DNA of 7,613 nucleotides from Phenylobacterium sp. (GTDB taxonomy: Bacteria > Pseudomonadota > Alphaproteobacteria > Caulobacterales > Caulobacteraceae), in the NCBI GenBank assembly GCA_028698405.1, contig JAQVDF010000076.1:1-7613 (forward strand), written 5' to 3'. Position 1 is the stretch's first letter, and each line of letters starts with the position of its first letter. Under the pieces are notes generated by a model. The model had not been told where the DNA came from, made no database searches, and saw only the letters and a program-made list of their open reading frames with translations. The translations under genes and the position numbers were made by a program. Positions 1 to 5,877 of the stretch are shown here, piece after piece.

Positions 1-2173
1 TGAGACCGGCGAAGCGAACCGCAGCGAAATCGCCAAGGCGTTCGGCCTAAAGGGCGCGGACCGCCGGGCGCTGCGCGAAATGATGAGCCAGCTGGAGGCC
101 GAGGGCGTGCTCAGCCGCCGCGGCCGGCGCGACTTCGCCGAGGTCGGCGCCCTGCCCCCGGTCGGCGTCGCCGACGTGGTCGAGCGCGACCCCGACGGCG
201 AACTCCTGGTCAAGCTGGCCAAAGCCGAGGACGCCCCGCTGGTGCGGCTGGCGCCCGACCGGCGCGAGTCGGTGGCGGGCGCGCCCGGCCTCGGCGACCG
301 GCTGCTGGTCCGCTTCGAGCGGCTGGAAAGCGGCGAGGTCGAGGCCCGGCTGATCAAGCGGCTCGGCCAGAGCGCCCACCGGATTCTGGGCGTGGTGCGC
401 AAGTCTCGGCGCGAGGTCCGCGTCGAGCCGGTCGACCGCAAGTCGCGCGAGACCCTGGTGCTGCCCGACGCCGGCGACCTGGAGGACGGCGACCTGGTTC
501 TCGCCCAGGTGGCGGGAGCCGAAGGCCGCTACGGCCCCAAGCGTGGCAAGCTGCTGGAGGTGGTCGGCCGCGAGGATCAGCCCAGGGCCGCCTCGCTGAT
601 CGCCATTCACACCCACGGCATTCCCACGGGATTCTCGCAGGAAGCGCAGAACGAGGCCGAGGCCGCTCAGCCGCCCACTCTCGCCGGCCGCGAGGACCTG
701 CGCGACGTGCCGCTGATCACCATCGACCCGGCCGACGCCCGCGACCACGACGACGCCGTCTACGCCGAGCCGGACACTGATCCGAAGAACGAGGGCGGCT
801 GGATCGTCTGGGTCGCCATCGCCGACGTGGCCGCCTACGTCCGGCCGGGCTCGGCCCTGGACCGCGAGGCGCGCGAGAAGGGCAATTCGGTCTACTTCCC
901 CGACCGGGTCGAGCCGATGCTGCCCGAGCGGCTGTCGGCGGGCCTGTGCTCGCTACGCCAGGGCGAGGCGCGCGCCTGCCTGGCGGTGCGGATGGTGTTC
1001 GACAAAACCGGCAAGAAGCGCTCGCACCGGTTCGTGCGCGGCCTGATGCGCTCGGCCGCCAAGCTCTCCTACGAGCAGGCCCAGGCGGCCATCGACGGCT
1101 GGCCCGACGACAAGACCGCGCCCCTGCTGGAGCCGATCCTGAAGCCCCTCTGGGGCGCCTACCGCACCATGCTGATCGGCCGTCAGCGCCGCTCGCCGCT
1201 GGGCATCGAGAGCCTGGAGCGCAAGATCGTCATCAGCCCCGAGGGCCGGGTGGAATCCATCACCCCCCGCGTCAGCCTCGAAGCCCACCGGCTGATCGAG
1301 GAGATGATGATCCAGGCCAACGTCTGCGCCGCCGAGACGCTGGAGCAGCGCAACACGCCACTGATCTATCGGGTGCACGACGCCCCCAGCCCCGAGAAGC
1401 TGCAGTCGCTGGCCGAGTTCCTGGGCACCATCGGGATCGCCTGGACCAAGGGCGAGCAGCCGCGCACCGAGCGCTTCAACCGGCTGCTGGAACAGACCCG
1501 CGAGACGCCGCACGCCGAGATCGTCAACGAGGTGGTCCTGCGCACCCAGATGCAGGCCCACTACTCCACCGAGAACATCGGCCACTACGGCCTGAACCTG
1601 GATCGCTACGCCCACTTCACCTCGCCGATCCGCCGCTGTGCGGACCTGATCGTGCATAGGGCCCTGCTGCGGGCCCTGGGCCTGGGCCCGGACGGCCTGA
1701 GCGCCTGGGACATCACCCAGATGAAGGATACGGCCGAGAAGATCACCTTCGCCGAGCGGCGGGCGATGGCGGCCGAGCGGGACGCCACCGACCGCTACGT
1801 CGCCGCCTTCCTGCAGGATCGGGTGGGCGCGGACTTCCAGGGCCGGATCACCGGCGTCACCCGGTTCGGCCTGTTCGTGCGGCTGACCGAGACCGGCGCC
1901 GACGGCCTGGTGCCGGTGTCCAGCCTGGGCTCGGAGTTCTTCATCCACGACGACCGCGCCCACGCGCTGGTCGGCGAGCGCACCGGCCGGCGCTGGCCGC
2001 TGGGCATGGCGGTGGAGGTGCGGTTGCGCGAAGCGACGCCGATCACCGGCGGCCTGCTGTTCGAGATGTTGAGCGAGCCCGCGCCGGTCGACCGAAACGC
2101 GCCGCGGCCGCGGCTGGGCGTGCGGCGGCGCGCCGAGGGCCGCGCGGCCTATCGCCGCGGCGCGCGGCGCTGA
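1..2173 (+). CDS. rnr: Ribonuclease R, 5'-truncated by the window edge
   Basis: RNase R is a processive 3'-to-5' exoribonuclease of the RNase II family that degrades structured RNA in the cytoplasm. The first whole codon is at base 2 and there is no start in the window; about 723 residues are visible, so only a short N-terminal piece is missing. Numbering from the in-frame ATG at 80: before it lies a helix-turn-helix-like segment (NRSEIAKAFGL), then OB/cold-shock folds. The RNB catalytic core starts near 209, with the four-aspartate motif IDPADARDHDDA that binds the two metals. The family signature (HYGLNLDRY, then FTSPIRRCADLIVHR) lies near 503-528. An S1 domain covers about 585-660, and the protein ends in an Arg-rich tail (11 Arg in the last 27 residues) in place of the Lys-rich tail of E. 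coli. Residue 520 is Cys where the family signature has Tyr or Phe. No U-tract terminator follows. The identification is secure. Confidence 0.96.
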   Translation, partial: ETGEANRSEIAKAFGLKGADRRALREMMSQLEAEGVLSRRGRRDFAEVGALPPVGVADVVERDPDGELLVKLAKAEDAPLVRLAPDRRESVAGAPGLGDRLLVRFERLESGEVEARLIKRLGQSAHRILGVVRKSRREVRVEPVDRKSRETLVLPDAGDLEDGDLVLAQVAGAEGRYGPKRGKLLEVVGREDQPRAASLIAIHTHGIPTGFSQEAQNEAEAAQPPTLAGREDLRDVPLITIDPADARDHDDAVYAEPDTDPKNEGGWIVWVAIADVAAYVRPGSALDREAREKGNSVYFPDRVEPMLPERLSAGLCSLRQGEARACLAVRMVFDKTGKKRSHRFVRGLMRSAAKLSYEQAQAAIDGWPDDKTAPLLEPILKPLWGAYRTMLIGRQRRSPLGIESLERKIVISPEGRVESITPRVSLEAHRLIEEMMIQANVCAAETLEQRNTPLIYRVHDAPSPEKLQSLAEFLGTIGIAWTKGEQPRTERFNRLLEQTRETPHAEIVNEVVLRTQMQAHYSTENIGHYGLNLDRYAHFTSPIRRCADLIVHRALLRALGLGPDGLSAWDITQMKDTAEKITFAERRAMAAERDATDRYVAAFLQDRVGADFQGRITGVTRFGLFVRLTETGADGLVPVSSLGSEFFIHDDRAHALVGERTGRRWPLGMAVEVRLREATPITGGLLFEMLSEPAPVDRNAPRPRLGVRRRAEGRAAYRRGARR

Positions 2174-2243
2174 CCCACCGGTCTGCTCCGATTCCCCAAC
2201 GGCAGGCTTCCCAGGCGGCAAGTCAAGGTCATACAGTTGTTCG

Positions 2244-2954
2244 ATGTCTGAATCCTCGACCCTCCCCCGCAAGCCCGAGGGGCCGCCGCGCATCCCCGGC
2301 GTCAAGGCCGTTCGCCCGAAGAGCGCCGCCACCATCATCATCGTCCGCCGCGACGGGCCGAAGCCGCGCGTCCTGATGGGCAAGCGCCACGGCGGCCACG
2401 ACTTCATGCCGAACCTGTGGGTGTTCCCGGGCGGCCGGATCGACCGCAGCGACTACCGCGCCCCGCACGCCACCGACCTGCGCCCCGACGTGGCCGGCAA
2501 GTTCGCCAAGTACCTGGCCCCGCACAAGGGACGCGCCCTGGCCATGGCTGCGGTGCGTGAGACCTTCGAGGAGGCGGGCCTGCTGCTCGCCAAGCCGGTC
2601 CCGGCGCGCAGCGCCGCCGGTCCCTGGCGCGAGTTCCTGGCCGAAGGGGTCGCTCCCGACCTGGCGGCGCTGGACGTGATCGCCCGGGCCATCACCCCGC
2701 CGATGGTCGGCAAGCGGTTCGACACCTGGTTCCTGATGGGCGACGCCGAGCATCTGGCCAGCCTCGATCGCAAGCCCGACTGCGGCGAGCTGGAGGAGAT
2801 CGCCTGGATCGAATTCGACGAGGCCCTGCAGCTGAACCTGCCGATGGTCACCCGCCGGATGATCACCGAGGCGGTCGAGCGGCTGGAGGATCCCGACCGC
2901 GCCCCGACCTTCTTCCGATTCAAGGGCGGCAAGGCCCACTGGGGCACGCTCTAG
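2244..2954 (+). CDS. Nudix hydrolase with an expanded Nudix box (NUDT19-like)
   Basis: This 236-residue protein is probably a cytosolic pyrophosphohydrolase acting on an X-linked nucleoside diphosphate. A central strand (SAATIIIVRR, about 27-36) leads to FPGG at 61-64, and the second half of the Nudix box is AAVRETFEEAG at 102-112, which holds the metal-binding glutamates. The usual box is G-x5-E-x7-RE-x2-EE-x-G; here about 41 residues separate G64 from R105 instead of 14. Such an insertion is characteristic of NUDT19/RP2-type Nudix proteins, where CoA-type substrates have been described, but the substrate here is not determined. The gene follows rnr by 70 bases on the same strand. No Shine-Dalgarno sits at normal spacing; TACAGT at 2232-2237 would place transcription start on the ATG, so a leaderless start is possible, although no good -35 is visible. 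The stop is shared with the convergent methyltransferase gene. Confidence 0.9.
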   Translation: MSESSTLPRKPEGPPRIPGVKAVRPKSAATIIIVRRDGPKPRVLMGKRHGGHDFMPNLWVFPGGRIDRSDYRAPHATDLRPDVAGKFAKYLAPHKGRALAMAAVRETFEEAGLLLAKPVPARSAAGPWREFLAEGVAPDLAALDVIARAITPPMVGKRFDTWFLMGDAEHLASLDRKPDCGELEEIAWIEFDEALQLNLPMVTRRMITEAVERLEDPDRAPTFFRFKGGKAHWGTL

Positions 2955-3493
2955 CGGGCGAACAGCGGCAGCGTATCGGGCGCCAGCGCGCCTTCGATCT
3001 CCAGGAGCTTCAGCTTGGTCCCGACTCCGCCGCGGCCGGAGAAGCCGCCGGCGCGCCCGCCCGCGGCCAGCACCCGGTGGCAGGGCACCACGATCGGCCA
3101 GGGGTTCTGCCCCAGCGCCTGTCCCACCGCCCTGGCGAGCGTAAGGTCGCCCAGTCGCTCGGCGATCTCGCCGTAGGTCAGCGTCCCGCCCGGCGGGATG
3201 GCGCGCGCGATCTCGTAGACACGCCGGTTGAAGGCCGAGACCGTCGAAAGGTCGAGCAACACGCCCGACAGGTCCGCCGGCTCGCCGCGCAGCAGCGCCT
3301 GGATACGCTCCACGGCCTCCGCCACGTCCGGCGGCGGCTCGGCCTCCACCGCCTCGGGATGGCGGCGCAGCAGGCCGGCGCCGACGCGCGCGGCGTCCGG
3401 CTCGGGCAACTCCACGCCCACCAGGCCCGAGTCGCGCCAGGCGACGGCGGCGCGCCCGAGGGCGGTGTCAAAGACGGCGAAGGCGGTCGTCAC
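2951..3493 (-). CDS. ogt: Methylated-DNA--[protein]-cysteine S-methyltransferase
   Basis: This suicide repair protein transfers the alkyl group from O6-alkylguanine (and O4-alkylthymine) in DNA to its own cysteine. From the GTG at 3493 it is 180 residues, normal for Ogt-type single-domain enzymes. The N-terminal RNase-H-like fold (1-80) is followed by the DNA-binding and active-site domain. This contains Y107 in the TYGEIA segment, R121 in [11 protein letters not shown] (the arginine-finger position), the active-site motif PCHRV at 137-141 with C138, and GGFSG at 149-153. No Ada regulatory domain is present. The frame is open further upstream to an ATG at 3664, but that would run through rpmG and its promoter. 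The GTG lies directly below a GCTAGACT -10 element, so a leaderless GTG start is the best fit. There is no Shine-Dalgarno. The symbol ogt is by domain type; the family is certain, the subfamily less so. Confidence 0.92.
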   Translation of the reverse strand: MTTAFAVFDTALGRAAVAWRDSGLVGVELPEPDAARVGAGLLRRHPEAVEAEPPPDVAEAVERIQALLRGEPADLSGVLLDLSTVSAFNRRVYEIARAIPPGGTLTYGEIAERLGDLTLARAVGQALGQNPWPIVVPCHRVLAAGGRAGGFSGRGGVGTKLKLLEIEGALAPDTLPLFAR

Positions 3494-3500
3494 GGAGGCC

Positions 3501-3526
3501 AGTCTAGCAGAACCGCGCTCGTCCAA
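3501..3526 (-). promoter_or_regulatory. Putative sigma-73-type promoter of ogt, leaderless
   Basis: On the minus strand GCTAGACT (3508-3501) matches the Caulobacter housekeeping -10 consensus GCTANAWC at seven of eight positions or better. TTGGAC (3526-3521), a weak -35, lies 12 bases upstream of GCTAGA. Counting six bases after TAGACT puts the start point at 3494 or 3493, that is, on the GTG. Caulobacter is known to use many leaderless mRNAs, which would explain the missing ribosome site. This is inference from sequence only. Confidence 0.55.
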
Positions 3527-3534
3527 CCCGCACA

Positions 3535-3562
3535 TTGACTTTAGGGCCGCGATTCGTATTGT
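3535..3562 (+). promoter_or_regulatory. Putative rpmG promoter
   Basis: TTGACT (3535-3540) and TATTGT (3557-3562) are separated by 16 bases, a good housekeeping-sigma layout, and predict a start near 3569 with a leader of about 46 bases before rpmG. The -35 lies only 8 bases from the -35 of the divergent ogt promoter, so the two are back to back. A GATTC (GANTC, the CcrM methylation site) lies in the spacer at 3551-3555, and GCCGCG/CGCGGC arms (3546-3551 and 3564-3569) flank the -10. Confidence 0.6.
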
Positions 3563-3614
3563 CCGCGGCTCTTTCGAACACCTGCCGGCGCCCAGCCGGC
3601 CCCGCGAGGACGCC

Positions 3615-3782
3615 ATGGCGAAACCGGCCAACATCAAGATCCGCCTCAACTCGTCGGCGGACACCGGCTACTTCTACGTCACCAAGAAGAACGCCCGGAC
3701 CAAGACCGACAAGCTCGTGCTGAAGAAGTACGACCCGATCGCGCGCAAGCACGTCGAGTTCCGCGAAGGCAAGATCAAGTAG
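3615..3782 (+). CDS. rpmG: 50S ribosomal protein L33
   Basis: This is a 55-residue basic protein of the large ribosomal subunit, near the E site. The sequence begins [11 protein letters not shown] and has the L33 core [17 protein letters not shown] followed by [13 protein letters not shown]. It carries no CxxC pairs, so it is the zinc-independent (C-minus) form. GAGGA at 3606-3610 sits 4 bases before the ATG and decides this start; a longer in-frame reading from 3228 would run through the divergent ogt gene. A short hairpin (GCCGGC arms at 3584-3589 and 3595-3600) lies in the leader just before the ribosome site. The gene has its own promoter and terminator, so it is probably monocistronic. 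The residues and length fit the family fully. Confidence 0.96.
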   Translation: MAKPANIKIRLNSSADTGYFYVTKKNARTKTDKLVLKKYDPIARKHVEFREGKIK

Positions 3783-3806
3783 CGCCGACGAGGCTGCTGC
3801 TTTCCG

Positions 3807-3834
3807 AAACGCCCGGCCTCGCGCCGGGCGTTTT
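3807..3834 (+). terminator. Rho-independent terminator of rpmG
   Basis: AAACGCCCGGC (3807-3817) and GCCGGGCGTTT (3823-3833) pair perfectly over 11 bases around a CTCGC loop, and the 3' arm runs into TTTT at 3831-3834. It starts 25 bases after the rpmG stop. The T tract is short, and strong GC pairing compensates. Confidence 0.88.
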
Positions 3835-3844
3835 GCGTTTCCGG

Positions 3845-3951
3845 CGGTGACTGGTTGGCGCGGCCCACAGGGACGCGCCTACCCGTCAGCCCGTCGCGTG
3901 TAAGGGAGAGGTAGCGCCGCCCCCGCCGAGGGGCGTCGCAACCAGTCACCG
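3845..3951. repeat. 107-base element bounded by perfect 13-base inverted arms
   Basis: CGGTGACTGGTTG at 3845-3857 is the exact reverse complement of CAACCAGTCACCG at 3939-3951. The 81 bases between hold a smaller hairpin (CGCCCC 3918-3923 with GGGGCG 3930-3935) and a short direct repetition, CCCGTCAG then CCCGTC. It fills most of the gap between rpmG and pleD, directly after the pleD stop on the minus strand. It could be an mRNA 3'-end structure for the divK-pleD transcript or an interspersed palindromic element. No target-site duplication is evident and no T tract follows on either strand. Confidence 0.75.
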
Positions 3952-3967
3952 GTGTCCTGGGGGTATG

Positions 3968-5335
3968 TCAGGCCGCGGCGCGGACGATGACGCGGTTGCG
4001 GCCCGAGGCCTTGGCTTCGTAGAGGGCTTCGTCGGCGCGCTTGAGCAGCGCCTCGGGCGTGTCGTCGGGACCTGACGCGGCGGCGACGCCGATCGAGATC
4101 GTCACCTGCAGCAGGTCGGAATCGCCGCTGATGCGGAACGGCGCGCCGGCCACGTGGGTGCGGATCCGCTCGGCGATCCGCTCGGCGTCGGACAGCTTGG
4201 TGTCCGGCATCACCACCACGAACTCCTCGCCGCCGTAGCGGCACGGCAGGTCGACGGCGCGGACGTTGGAGGCCAGCCGCACGGCGAATTCACGCAGCAC
4301 CTCGTCGCCCACGTCGTGGCCGTAGCTGTCGTTGATCTTCTTGAAGTGGTCGATGTCGATCAGCAGCGCCGCCACCGGCTCGCCGCCATGACGGGTGCGG
4401 CGCACCAGCGCCTCGAGCTGGCCGCTCATGTAGCGGCGGTTGTGCAGGCCGGTGAGCTGGTCGGTGACCGCCAGCTCCAGCGAATGGTCCAGGTTGTGCC
4501 GCAGGTAGTCGGTGTAGCGCTTGCGGCGAATCTGGGTGCGAGTGCGGGCCGACAGCTCCTGAGGGTCGATCGGCTTGGCCAGCAGGTCATTGACGCCGAT
4601 CTCCAGCGCCTTGACCAGCCGCGGCCGCTCGTCGAAGTCGGCCACCGCCAGAATCGGCAGGTGCCTGGTCGCCTCGTCCGAGCGCACGGTCGCGGCGAAG
4701 CGAAGGCCATCGAAGCCCCGGGCGCCCAGATTGACGATCACCAGATCCACCGGCCCCTTGGCAGTCATCAGCGCCTTGTCGGGATCGCTCTCGACGACCG
4801 GGCGGTGCTCGACCGCCAGCTCGGAGGCGATGCGCTGAGCCTGCCGCGCCTGGTCGTCGACCACCAGAACCCGCCCGCCTGCCCCGCCGACCCGCGAAGC
4901 CGCGCCGGCGATCACGCCCATGCGGCGGCCGGAGGCCTCACGCTCGCGCAGTTCGTCGATGACCGTCTTCAACCGGGTGAGGCTGCGCACCCGGGCGAAC
5001 AGCATCATGTCGTCGATGGGCTTGGTGAGGAACTCGTCCGCCCCCGCTTCCAGCCCCGCGATCCGGTCTGCGCGCCCGTCGAGCGCGGTGACCAGCACCA
5101 CCGGGATGTGGCGGGTTGAAGGATCCTCCTTCAGCCGCCGGCAGACCTCGAAGCCGTCCATGCCGGGCATCATCACGTCCAAGAGGATGATGTCGGGCTT
5201 CTCGGCGGCCGCGGCCTCCAGCGCGCTCGGACCGTCGTGGGCGGTGATGACGCCGTAGTATTCCGCGGCCAGCTTCGCTTCCAGGAGCCGGACGTTCGCT
5301 TCGATGTCGTCGACGACCAGGATGCGGGCGGTCAT
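3968..5335 (-). CDS. pleD: PleD, response regulator diguanylate cyclase
   Basis: PleD converts two GTP to cyclic di-GMP when phosphorylated, and in Caulobacter drives flagellum loss and stalk formation at the differentiating pole. The 455 residues give REC1 (1-120) with acidic pocket D9/D10, phospho-acceptor D53, T83 and K105. REC2 (about 154-275) follows, with N202 at the phospho-acceptor position, so it is a non-phosphorylated adaptor as in the Caulobacter protein. The GGDEF domain covers about 285-452, with D327, N335, D344 and the active loop GGEEF at 368-372. The inhibitory I-site RxxD is R359-D362, so product feedback should be intact. Numbering matches C. crescentus PleD residue for residue through this site. 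The ATG lies 4 bases after the divK stop (TGA-TCCG-ATG) without a clear Shine-Dalgarno, which suggests translational coupling in a divK-pleD operon. The call is secure. Confidence 0.97.
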   Translation of the reverse strand: MTARILVVDDIEANVRLLEAKLAAEYYGVITAHDGPSALEAAAAEKPDIILLDVMMPGMDGFEVCRRLKEDPSTRHIPVVLVTALDGRADRIAGLEAGADEFLTKPIDDMMLFARVRSLTRLKTVIDELREREASGRRMGVIAGAASRVGGAGGRVLVVDDQARQAQRIASELAVEHRPVVESDPDKALMTAKGPVDLVIVNLGARGFDGLRFAATVRSDEATRHLPILAVADFDERPRLVKALEIGVNDLLAKPIDPQELSARTRTQIRRKRYTDYLRHNLDHSLELAVTDQLTGLHNRRYMSGQLEALVRRTRHGGEPVAALLIDIDHFKKINDSYGHDVGDEVLREFAVRLASNVRAVDLPCRYGGEEFVVVMPDTKLSDAERIAERIRTHVAGAPFRISGDSDLLQVTISIGVAAASGPDDTPEALLKRADEALYEAKASGRNRVIVRAAA

Positions 5336-5339
5336 CGGA

Positions 5340-5705
5340 TCAACTCAGCAGCCGCTTGATCGTGTCCAGGAAGTGGGTCACCGAGATCGGCTTGGAGATG
5401 TAGGCCTCGCAGCCGCCTTCCCGGATCCGCTCCTCGTCGCCCTTCATCGCGAAGGCGGTCACCGCCACCACCGGGATGTGGGCCAGTTCCTCGTCTTCCT
5501 TGAGCCACTTGGTGACTTCCAGGCCGGAAATCTCGGGGAGCTGAATATCCATCAGAATCAGGTCCGGCCGGTGTTCCCGCGCCAGGGCCAGGGCCTGGAG
5601 TCCCTCGCGAGTCTGCAAGGTCTCATAGCCCTGGGCGTCGAGCAGATCATGAAAGAGCTTCATGTTCAGCTCGTTATCCTCGACGATGAGGACCTTCTTG
5701 GCCAT
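5340..5705 (-). CDS. divK: DivK, single-domain cell-cycle response regulator
   Basis: DivK is a 121-residue stand-alone receiver. In Caulobacter it is phosphorylated by DivJ and dephosphorylated by PleC; DivK~P binds DivL, turns CckA towards phosphatase activity and so lowers CtrA~P, and it also stimulates DivJ and PleC. The acidic residues E9 and D10, phospho-acceptor D53 ([13 protein letters not shown]), T83 and K105 (YISKPIS) are all present. D90 in the [12 protein letters not shown] stretch, the position of a known Caulobacter divK cold-sensitive allele, is kept. The protein ends KRLLS, a few residues short of the roughly 125 I recall for C. crescentus. There is no output domain. It is the first gene of the pair with pleD, and no strong ribosome site precedes the ATG. 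About 170 bases separate it from the divergent HAD gene, and these hold a CtrA-like box and a repeated motif. Confidence 0.97.
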   Translation of the reverse strand: MAKKVLIVEDNELNMKLFHDLLDAQGYETLQTREGLQALALAREHRPDLILMDIQLPEISGLEVTKWLKEDEELAHIPVVAVTAFAMKGDEERIREGGCEAYISKPISVTHFLDTIKRLLS

Positions 5706-5706
5706 C

Positions 5707-5767
5707 CGGGTCTCGACGATGCTCTGCGGCGCCGGCGCGGCTGGCCGACTCGGGTCTCGTCGATGTT
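5707..5767. repeat. Imperfect direct repeat in the divK leader
   Basis: CGGGTCTCGWCGATGYT occurs at 5707-5723 and again at 5751-5767 (15 of 17 bases identical, 44-base period). The proximal copy ends one base before the divK ATG. Similarity extends weakly into GGCCA on the divK side of each copy, so this may be a small duplication of the divK start region or a pair of binding sites. A GACTC (CcrM-type GANTC) lies at 5747-5751. Confidence 0.5.
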
Positions 5768-5783
5768 GATCTCACGGATATCC

Positions 5784-5798
5784 TTAAGCCCGCGTTAG
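5784..5798 (-). promoter_or_regulatory. Candidate CtrA box upstream of divK
   Basis: The plus strand reads TTAA-N7-TTAG (minus strand CTAA-N7-TTAA), one base from the CtrA consensus TTAA-N7-TTAA with exact 7-base spacing. It lies about 80 bases upstream of the divK ATG and between the two divergent genes. In C. crescentus divK is reported as a CtrA target, so the position is as expected. The matching -10 is not clear (GATATC or GATCAA are options), and the box could also act on the HAD gene. Confidence 0.6.
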
Positions 5799-5813
5799 TC
5801 GCAAAATATGCGC

Positions 5814-5829
5814 AGGAGCAGACGCCATC
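5814..5829 (+). promoter_or_regulatory. Ribosome site followed by a possible ATC start for the HAD gene
   Basis: AGGAG at 5814-5818 is followed, after 8 bases, by ATC at 5827-5829, in frame with the HAD gene and with no stop between. This would add 17 residues (IPKLVENPASEAESLPL) before the GTG at 5878. The codons here (AAA CTT GTT GAA AAT) are AT-rich, as is common near true starts. AUC is a very rare start codon, so this may equally be an ATG lost by mutation or base-call error. Confidence 0.35.
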
Positions 5830-5877
5830 CCGAAACTTGTTGAAAATCCGGCATCTGAGGCCGAAAGCCTGCCGCTC

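Noticed and set aside
953..2407. Long minus-strand open frame of 484 codons opposite rnr
   Set aside because: It is antisense to the well-supported RNase R frame and its translation is low-complexity (G/A/R/L/Q-rich) with no recognisable domain. Such frames are common in very GC-rich DNA.
2229..2939. Minus-strand frame of 236 codons opposite the Nudix gene
   Set aside because: Mirror frame of a gene with clear Nudix motifs; no family resemblance.
3228..3614. Upstream in-frame extension of rpmG
   Set aside because: It is antisense to ogt and would give an L33 more than three times the normal length. GAGGA before ATG 3615 settles the start.
3494..3664. N-terminal extension of the ogt gene to ATG 3664
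   Set aside because: It would run through the rpmG promoter and into rpmG codons, and the added residues do not resemble an Ogt N-terminus.
3674..3949. Minus-strand 91-codon frame across the rpmG-pleD gap
   Set aside because: It crosses the rpmG terminator and ends antisense to rpmG; no ribosome site or recognisable domain. The region is better explained by the inverted-repeat element.
4154..5119. Plus-strand open frame of 321 codons opposite pleD
   Set aside because: It lies fully antisense to pleD, whose catalytic motifs are all intact. The translation is His/Val/Gln-rich with no motif and no ribosome site.
5706..5877. tRNA or small RNA gene in the divK/HAD intergenic region
   Set aside because: No cloverleaf or terminator is visible. 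Only the CtrA-like box, the direct repeat and the ribosome site can be supported.
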